From NCBI RefSeq assembly GCF_000745345.1, contig NZ_JQNR01000004.1, forward strand, positions 620,001 through 684,000: DNA of 64,000 nucleotides, read 5' to 3'. Below the pieces are notes generated by a model, which searched no databases, was not told the DNA's origin, and saw only the letters and a program-made list of their open reading frames with translations. This document shows, one piece after another, positions 58,536-64,000 of this stretch. This DNA is from Actinacidiphila yeochonensis CN732 (GTDB lineage: Bacteria; Actinomycetota; Actinomycetes; Streptomycetales; Streptomycetaceae). The position numbers and the translations under genes are program-made. The stretch's first letter is position 1. Each line of letters starts with the position of its first letter.

Positions 58536-59683
58536 TCGAGCTGGACGAGCGGCTGCTCAGGCTGCGCGCCGAGGCCCGCGACTGGGCGGACGAACTGAGG
58601 CCGCACGCACTGGAGCTGGACGCCGATCCGGAGCTGGTCCGGCGCATGCTCCACCTGCGCGCGGTGCGCTACGTCTCCCGCATGATGGTGCCCGCCGAGC
58701 ACCAGCCCGACCCGCTGCTGATCGGCCCGCACGCCTACTACGGCACCACGGCCCTGGAGCGGGCGATCGTCGCGGAGGAGCTGGCCTGCGGGGACCCGGG
58801 CATGTTCCTCGCCTCGCCCGGGGCGTCGCTGTCCGGAGTCCTCGTCGGCCTGCTCGGCGACCCCGAGCAGCAGAAGTGGTTCTTCGGCCGGATCGTCGAG
58901 GAGCCCACGTGGACCTTCTTCGGCCTGACCGAGCCGGGCCACGGGTCGGACGCCACCGCCCTGCAGACCTCGCTGACGGCGGTGCCCGGCGGCCTCCGGC
59001 TCGACGGTGAGAAGCGGTACGCCGGCAACGCGGCACGGGCCGGGATCGGTACGGTCTTCGCCCGAACCGGGAAGGGGCCGCTGGGGGTGGCCGCCGTGCT
59101 GGTGGACTCCTCGCAGGAGGGCTTCCACGCCGAGCCGCTGCCGATGATCGGCCTGCGCGGGGCGCGGATCAGCGCGATCCGGTTGGACGGGGTCGAGATC
59201 GCCCCCGAGCGGGTGCTCGGCCGCCACCTGCCGGTCAGCGCCCGGGGCATGCGCGGAGCAATGCTGACGTTCCATCAGTTCCGACCGGGGGTAGCGGCGT
59301 TGGCGCTGGGAATCGCCCGGGCCGCGCAGGAGTACGGAACGGCCCACCGGGAGTCCCTCGACGCCGCGGGTCGCGCCGAACTGGAGCGGATCGGGCGGGA
59401 GGTGGACGCCACCCGCCAACTGGTCTGGGCGGCGGCCCTGTCGGTGGACCGCGACCCGCACAGGGGCGTGTACGCCTCGGCGGCCAAGGCCCGGGCGGCT
59501 CAGCTGGCCGAGCAGGCCACCCTCAGGGTGACCGAACTCCTCGGTCCCGGAGCCCTGTTCGACCACCCGCTGCTGGACAAGCTGGTGCGGGACGCCAGAG
59601 GTGTGGAGTTCATGGAGGGTACGAGCAACATCCAGCGGCTGAACCTCGGGCAGGCCGTGGCGGGCGGGAGGCTGGAAGGGTGA
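58532..59683 (+). CDS. Acyl-CoA dehydrogenase 3 (canonical active site)
   Basis: The 383-residue protein is a normal-length ACAD: FFGLTEPGHGSDATALQ (flavin loop), GGLRLDGEKRYAGNAARAG, RGMRGAMLTFHQFRPGVAAL, and the catalytic Glu in VEFMEGTSNIQRL near the C-terminus. It should oxidise an acyl thioester to the 2,3-enoyl form using FAD. Of the ACAD-like proteins in the cluster it is the only one with all usual catalytic features. Overlaps of 4 bp on both sides show tight coupling with the helper and with the MATE gene. Confidence 0.92.
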   Translation: MIELDERLLRLRAEARDWADELRPHALELDADPELVRRMLHLRAVRYVSRMMVPAEHQPDPLLIGPHAYYGTTALERAIVAEELACGDPGMFLASPGASLSGVLVGLLGDPEQQKWFFGRIVEEPTWTFFGLTEPGHGSDATALQTSLTAVPGGLRLDGEKRYAGNAARAGIGTVFARTGKGPLGVAAVLVDSSQEGFHAEPLPMIGLRGARISAIRLDGVEIAPERVLGRHLPVSARGMRGAMLTFHQFRPGVAALALGIARAAQEYGTAHRESLDAAGRAELERIGREVDATRQLVWAAALSVDRDPHRGVYASAAKARAAQLAEQATLRVTELLGPGALFDHPLLDKLVRDARGVEFMEGTSNIQRLNLGQAVAGGRLEG

Positions 59684-61239
59684 GCGAGTGGCGGAAGGTG
59701 GGCGCCCTCGCCGCTCCCATCACCCTCGCCGAGATCGTCGGCGTCGCGGTCCCGCAGGTCGTGGTCGGCCTGATGAGCGCGATGGGCGCGGAGGCACTGT
59801 ACGTGCGCTCGCTCTTCGCCCCGGTGCTCTTCGTCTTCCTCGCGGTGCAGGCGGGAGTCGGGGTCAGCGCCCAGGTCGCCGCCGCCCGCCTGGCCGGCGG
59901 GCCGCCCGGCGGCCAGGAAGGGCGGGAAACGGGGCCCGTCGCGGGGCCGTGGGGGATCGCGGTCTCCATGGCCCGGGTCGGCGTCGCGGCCAGCGCCGTC
60001 GCGGCCGTGGCGCTCGCGCTCGCCGCCCCGCTGCTGGCCGACGCGCTGTCCGTACGCCCGTCCGTGCGCGGCGACTTCGAGTGGTTCGTGCGCTGGGTGT
60101 GCCTGGCGAGCCTGGCGTCGGTCGGCCCGGTGGTGTGCTCGTCCGTGCTGCGCGGCGCCGGCCGGGCGCGCGCGTCGGTGCTGGTGCTGCTCGGTTCGGC
60201 GACGGCCGAGGTCGCCGGCGTCGCGGTGCTCGGGCTGCCGGGCGCCGTCGGCTGGGGCATGTGGTCGGTGCCGTGCGCGGTGGCCGGCTCCGGGCTGCTG
60301 GGCACCGCGGTCGGCCTGGCCGTCATGCGCCGTGCCGGTCTCACCCCGGGCAGGTCCAGGAGGGGCACCAGGCCGCCGCGGCCCGAGGTGCGCGGACTCG
60401 TGACACAGGTCGGCGGGCCGGTGGCGGCGTCGTTCCTGGTGATCTTCGTCAGCAGCTCGGTGATGACCTGGGTGGCCAGCGGCTACGGCAGCACGGTGGT
60501 GTCCGGCTTCGCCGTGGCCTACACGATGCAGACGATGGTGATCGTGCCCGGTATCGCCATCGGCTCGGCCACCGCGATCACCGTCAACCACTACCGGGGC
60601 CAGGGCCGGGAGGACCGGGCGGAGCCGGTGGTCCGCGCCGGGCTGGGCCTGGCCGCGGTGGTCTACGTGGTGCTGGCGGCCGGGTGCTGGCTCGGCCGCG
60701 ACAGCCTGGCCGGCCTGGTCACCGGCGACCCCGCGGTCGCCCACCAGGCCGAGCGCTACCTCGGGCTGGTCGCCCCCACCTACCTGGTGATGGGCGTGGT
60801 GCTGGCCGCGCTGACCGCGCTGGAGCAGATCGGCGGCGGCCCGCTGGCCGCGACGCTCAACGTGGTGTACTTCGCCGGCACCTGCGCGGTGGGTGCCGTC
60901 TGGGCCCGGCAGGCCGGCCAGATCGTCGACCTGTACCGGACCGTCGCGGTCGCCAACATCCTGGGCGTGGCGGTCGTCCCCGTCGCGCTGGGCTTCGTCC
61001 GCCGCGCCCGGGCCGCGTCCACAGCGGCCGCCCCGCCACCAGGGGCGGAACCGGCCACCGGGTTCCGCGCGGCGGAACCCGCCGCCCCGTCACCCGCGGC
61101 AGCCGGACCGGCCGCTGCCCCGCCGCGCCGCGCCGAGGACGGCTCCGCCGTCGCGCCGGCCCCCGAGCCGCTCCTGCACGCCGAAGGCGTCCGGCCGGGG
61201 CGCGCGGCCACCGCATTCCGATCCGAAGGAGACGACTGA
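59680..61239 (+). CDS. MATE-family efflux transporter
   Basis: The 519-residue membrane protein has about twelve helices in two MATE halves (APITLAEIVGVAVPQVVVG; then AASFLVIFVSSSVMTWVAS) and a long Ala/Pro-rich cytoplasmic tail. MATE proteins export drugs and metabolites using H+ or Na+ gradients. Inside the cluster it is the likely exporter and self-protection gene. The GTG at 59680 overlaps the ACAD stop. Confidence 0.9.
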   Translation: MSEWRKVGALAAPITLAEIVGVAVPQVVVGLMSAMGAEALYVRSLFAPVLFVFLAVQAGVGVSAQVAAARLAGGPPGGQEGRETGPVAGPWGIAVSMARVGVAASAVAAVALALAAPLLADALSVRPSVRGDFEWFVRWVCLASLASVGPVVCSSVLRGAGRARASVLVLLGSATAEVAGVAVLGLPGAVGWGMWSVPCAVAGSGLLGTAVGLAVMRRAGLTPGRSRRGTRPPRPEVRGLVTQVGGPVAASFLVIFVSSSVMTWVASGYGSTVVSGFAVAYTMQTMVIVPGIAIGSATAITVNHYRGQGREDRAEPVVRAGLGLAAVVYVVLAAGCWLGRDSLAGLVTGDPAVAHQAERYLGLVAPTYLVMGVVLAALTALEQIGGGPLAATLNVVYFAGTCAVGAVWARQAGQIVDLYRTVAVANILGVAVVPVALGFVRRARAASTAAAPPPGAEPATGFRAAEPAAPSPAAAGPAAAPPRRAEDGSAVAPAPEPLLHAEGVRPGRAATAFRSEGDD

Positions 61240-61240
61240 C

Positions 61241-62811
61241 GTGGCGGAGACGACACGGCACCACCTGCCGGTCCGAGGCGGCCGGTCCGCCACCGCACCG
61301 GCCACCTGGGGCCAGCGCAGCATCTGGACCGACATCGAGTACATGATGCCGGACACGTCCTTCTACAACTCGACGCTCTTCGTGGACGTGCCACCGGGGG
61401 CGTCCCGGGAGGGGGTGTTCGCCGCCCTCACCGCCACCGTGGCCCGGCACGACTCGCTGCGCACGCTCTTCCAGCAAGCGCAGGCCCCGGCGCCGTCCGA
61501 CGCGGGGCCGGCGGACTCCGGAGCGCCGACCGCCGGCCGGGGGGCTCTGACACAGACGGTGGAGGCGGAGGGGAGCCTGGCCGTCGACGTCGTCGAGGCG
61601 TACACGGACCGCGACGACCTTGCCGAGGTTGCCGGCCGGATGGACGCCGAGGTCACCTCGCACCGCTTCGACCACGCGCGGGAGTGGCCGGTGCGGGCGA
61701 CGGTCGGCGTGGTGGACGGGGCGATCGTGGTGGTCGGCCTGTGCCTGTCGCACCTCGCCGCCGACAACGGCAGCCTCCGCGTGGTGCGGCGGGACCTGGA
61801 ACAACTGCTGCGCGTGGCCGGCTCCGCCGAGGGCGTCCGTGCCGCGGCGGCCGGCCTCCCGGCCCCCGGCCTCCAGCCGGTGGAGCTGGCCGAGGAGGAG
61901 GGGTCCCCCTCCGGACAGCGGATGCTCGACAAGGCCCTGGAGCACTGGCGCGGCGAGCTGGCCGCCATGCCGCCCACCGTCTTCCCCGGGCCGCCGCTGC
62001 CGCCGGAGTCCCCCGCTACCCGGCCCTGTGGCTGCGCTCGCGGGCCGTCGCGCTGGCCGCCGACGCGCTGGCGCTGCGGCACGGTGCCAGCAGCTCCGTC
62101 GTGCTGCTGGCCGCCACGGCACTGCTGCTCGGCCGGAACGGAGGCACCGACCGCGCCGCTCTGGTCCTCATCTCCGGCAACCGCACCGGGCCCGCGCTCG
62201 CGGGCTTCGTCGGCAACCTGGTCCAGGACGTCCTCGCCACCGTGGACCTTTCCGGCCCGACGTTCGGCGACGTCGTGCGCGCGGCCTGGGGCGTGTCCGT
62301 ACGCGCCTACCGCAACGGCCGCTGCGACCGCGAGCAGTTCACCGCGCTGCGTGCTCGGGCCGCCGTCGAGCGCGGCTCCGAACTGGAGTTGACGTGCTAC
62401 TTCAACGACGTGCGCGGCGCCACCCGTCCCGCCGCCGAGTCCTGCGACGCGGCAGGGGTGCGGGCCGCGACCACGAGGACGACCACCGGCGAGGGCCCCG
62501 GCACCGAGCGGGACAACCTGTCGTTCTTCCTGCGCGTCGGCGCGTGGGGACCGAACGACGAGCAGGTCGAGCTGTCCGTGCGGGCGGACTCCTGCCGGCT
62601 GCCGCGCGAGCGGATACGGGAACTGCTCAGCGGCGTGGAGGCGCTGCTGGTGGCGGCGGTGGAGCGGCCCGGCGAGCCGGTGGCGTCCCTGCTGGCCTCC
62701 CTCCCCGGCGCCGACGCGGACGTCTCACCGTCCGGGCCGGACCCCGAGCCCGAGGCCGCGACCGTGCCGGAGCCGCAGGCGCGACCCGTGGACGCGGGTG
62801 CCCTCGGGTGA
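61241..62811 (+). CDS. Stand-alone NRPS-type condensation protein, apparently frameshifted at 62010-62014
   Basis: The N-terminal frame (TWGQRSIWTDIEYMM, ARHDSLRTLF, LCLSHLAADNGSL) and the C-terminal frame (SSVVLLAATALLLGRNGG, LISGNRTGPALAGFVGNLV, ELTCYFNDVRG) are both condensation-domain sequence but out of register. One extra C in the five-C run at 62010-62014 restores about 523 residues. The catalytic motif reads SHLAADN instead of HHxxxDG; the second His and the Asp are kept. It would form an amide between acyl and aminoacyl carrier substrates. The GTG at 61241 follows GAAGGAG. Confidence 0.82.
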
Positions 62812-63782
62812 GCGGCCCGCCCACCCTCCTGCCGGCCGGCCACGTCCACGTGTGGTGCGTCCCGCTCGACGCGCCCTCCGGCCCCGGCCCCGCACCGGGT
62901 GCCCTCGTCCGGGTGCCGGGGCCCGCGCCGGGGTCGCGCCGGGACGCCTCCGGCCTCCGCCGTCCGGCGGTCGGCGCGCTCCGGGAGCCCGGTGGCGCGA
63001 CCCGGCGTGCCGCGCCACCGGAACGGGCAGCCCCGGACGAGCCGGCGCCGGACCGCGCCCGGCGGCCCGACCCGGGGTGCGCCGGTGGCGGCCCGGGACA
63101 GTGCGCCTGCGGGTGCGCGGGGCCCGGCGCGGTCTGGTGCGCGGCGGACTGGCTGGACGCCGAGGAGCGCGCGCGGGCGGCCCGCACCGCGCCGGGGGAG
63201 CCGCGCCGCCGCTACGTCCACTCCCACGCGGCGGTTCGGATGATCACGGCCGGGTACCTCGGCACGCCGCCTGAGCGCGTGGTGTGGCGGCGCGGCCCGA
63301 ACGGCAAGCCGGTGCCGGTCGTGGACGGCGCCGCGCTGCATGTCAACCTCTCCCACTCCGGCGGCCTGGCGCTGTTCGCGGTGGCCCGCCGAGAGGTGGG
63401 GGTGGACGTCGAGGCGGTGCGGGTCGTGCCGTCGGCGCTGCGGCTGGCCGCCCGGTTCCTGCCGGAGGAGGAGGCGGCGGCGGTCGCCGCGGCCGGTCCC
63501 GGCAGGTCGGGGATCCTGCTGCGGCTGCTCGCCCGCAAGGAGGCGTGTGTGAAGGCGTCCGGCGGGCGGCTGACGCACGGGTTGCGGCTGCCGGTCGGCG
63601 AGCCGCCGACCCCGGACGGCTGGCGCCCGGTCGCGGGCACCCCGGGCGGCGGACCGGGGCCGGGTCGGTGGAGCGTGCGCGACCTGCCCGTACCCGCCGG
63701 CTACACCGCGGCCGTGGCTGTCCTGGGCGCGGGCCGGCCCCGGCTGTCGGTGCGGACGTGGACGGGCTTCCCGTCGCCGTGA
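62808..63782 (+). CDS. 4'-phosphopantetheinyl transferase, Sfp type
   Basis: The 324-residue protein has Sfp-type motifs: LHVNLSHSGGLALFAV, the Mg-binding REVGVDVEAVR and the LLARKEACVKASGG (KEA) helix. It transfers phosphopantetheine from CoA to carrier proteins, here probably the two in this cluster. A ~100-residue Pro/Gly-rich N-terminal stretch separates the first strand from the rest, longer than usual. The GTG overlaps the condensation gene stop. It is the last gene of the cluster. Confidence 0.92.
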   Translation: MSGPPTLLPAGHVHVWCVPLDAPSGPGPAPGALVRVPGPAPGSRRDASGLRRPAVGALREPGGATRRAAPPERAAPDEPAPDRARRPDPGCAGGGPGQCACGCAGPGAVWCAADWLDAEERARAARTAPGEPRRRYVHSHAAVRMITAGYLGTPPERVVWRRGPNGKPVPVVDGAALHVNLSHSGGLALFAVARREVGVDVEAVRVVPSALRLAARFLPEEEAAAVAAAGPGRSGILLRLLARKEACVKASGGRLTHGLRLPVGEPPTPDGWRPVAGTPGGGPGPGRWSVRDLPVPAGYTAAVAVLGAGRPRLSVRTWTGFPSP

Positions 63783-64000
63783 GAGAGCCGGGAGGACTAC
63801 CGGGAGGCCCCGGTGCGCCGGGCCGCCGTGCAAGCGGAAGGCGGCGCGGAGGCCGGCGCGGCCGGATGACCGGCGCCAGGCCGTCGCACCGCCGGGCGCC
63901 GATGGGGCGGATCGGTGTGGACGGCATCGGATCCATCGCCAAGCCTCCTCCCTGTCAGGGAAGTTACCGGCGGTGGCCCCCTCTTTCGATCTTGACGGTT
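63783..64000. other. 3' flank of the cluster, no gene supported
   Basis: These 218 bp hold GC-rich inverted-repeat fragments just after the transferase gene and a minus-strand short frame starting near 63942 that resembles nothing known. A TTGACG hexamer at the window edge might belong to a downstream promoter. Confidence 0.4.

Noticed and set aside
63343-63942. Minus-strand frame over the end of the phosphopantetheinyl transferase gene
   Set aside because: It overlaps a well-supported gene, is Pro/Arg-rich and has no domain; the part beyond 63782 is too short to judge.

Overview
The window is high-GC DNA typical of Streptomyces. The taxon markers are an SsgA-like sporulation protein, a WhiJ-type regulator with its DUF397 partner and a divergent ATP-binding protein, a DUF574-type methyltransferase, DUF5954, many GTG starts, ATGA/GTGA-coupled operons, and a TTA (bldA-type) codon in a regulatory gene. 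No rRNA, tRNA, CRISPR array or transposase gene was seen.

Layout. (1) 1-11.3 kb is a mixed region: a truncated methyltransferase, an SsgA-like gene, then a roughly 2.8 kb regulatory cassette (DUF397, WhiJ-like regulator, recombinase/ATPase fusion). The cassette is bracketed by a ~250 bp direct repeat of the 3' end of the SsgA-like gene, which looks like an insertion. LtrA, a barstar-like protein, an anchored surface protein, thiol peroxidase, a methyltransferase, DUF1330 and an AlaX-like editing protein follow. (2) 11.45-18.45 kb is a tight minus-strand operon: methyltransferase, ThDP enzyme, two saccharopine-dehydrogenase-like enzymes, EamA exporter and ATP-grasp ligase. I read it as a small amino-acid-derived metabolite cluster, preceded by a 1 kb intergenic region carrying repeated TGACG/CGTCA dyads. 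(3) 19.5-21.8 kb holds YceI and DUF5954 genes. (4) 22-40.1 kb is a rhamnoside-type sugar utilisation locus: a fucose/arabinose-isomerase-like protein, GH78 rhamnosidase, an ABC importer without its own ATPase, a GH106-like giant hydrolase, two FGGY kinases, a 2-hydroxyacid dehydrogenase, a DeoR regulator and a histidine phosphatase. A 20-bp motif shared by both divergent promoter regions is a candidate DeoR operator. (5) 40.3-45.9 kb holds a small membrane protein, a divergent NmrA/TetR pair with a clear operator, a prenyl synthase/UbiA pair, a GNAT acetyltransferase and a small charged protein. (6) 46.25-63.8 kb is a plus-strand biosynthetic cluster of 14 genes: fatty acyl-AMP ligase, acyl-CoA dehydrogenases, two carrier proteins, a KASIII enzyme and a Cys-less KASIII-like partner, an ATP-grasp ligase plus PLP decarboxylase resembling the butirosin BtrJ/BtrK pair, a MATE exporter, a stand-alone condensation protein and a phosphopantetheinyl transferase. 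I infer an unsaturated fatty acyl chain joined to a carrier-bound, decarboxylated amino acid. I do not recognise a characterised cluster with this gene set.

Three otherwise conserved genes (ThDP enzyme, second FGGY kinase, condensation protein) are each broken by one missing base in a C or G run. This pattern is more likely undercalled homopolymers in the assembly than three independent pseudogenes.
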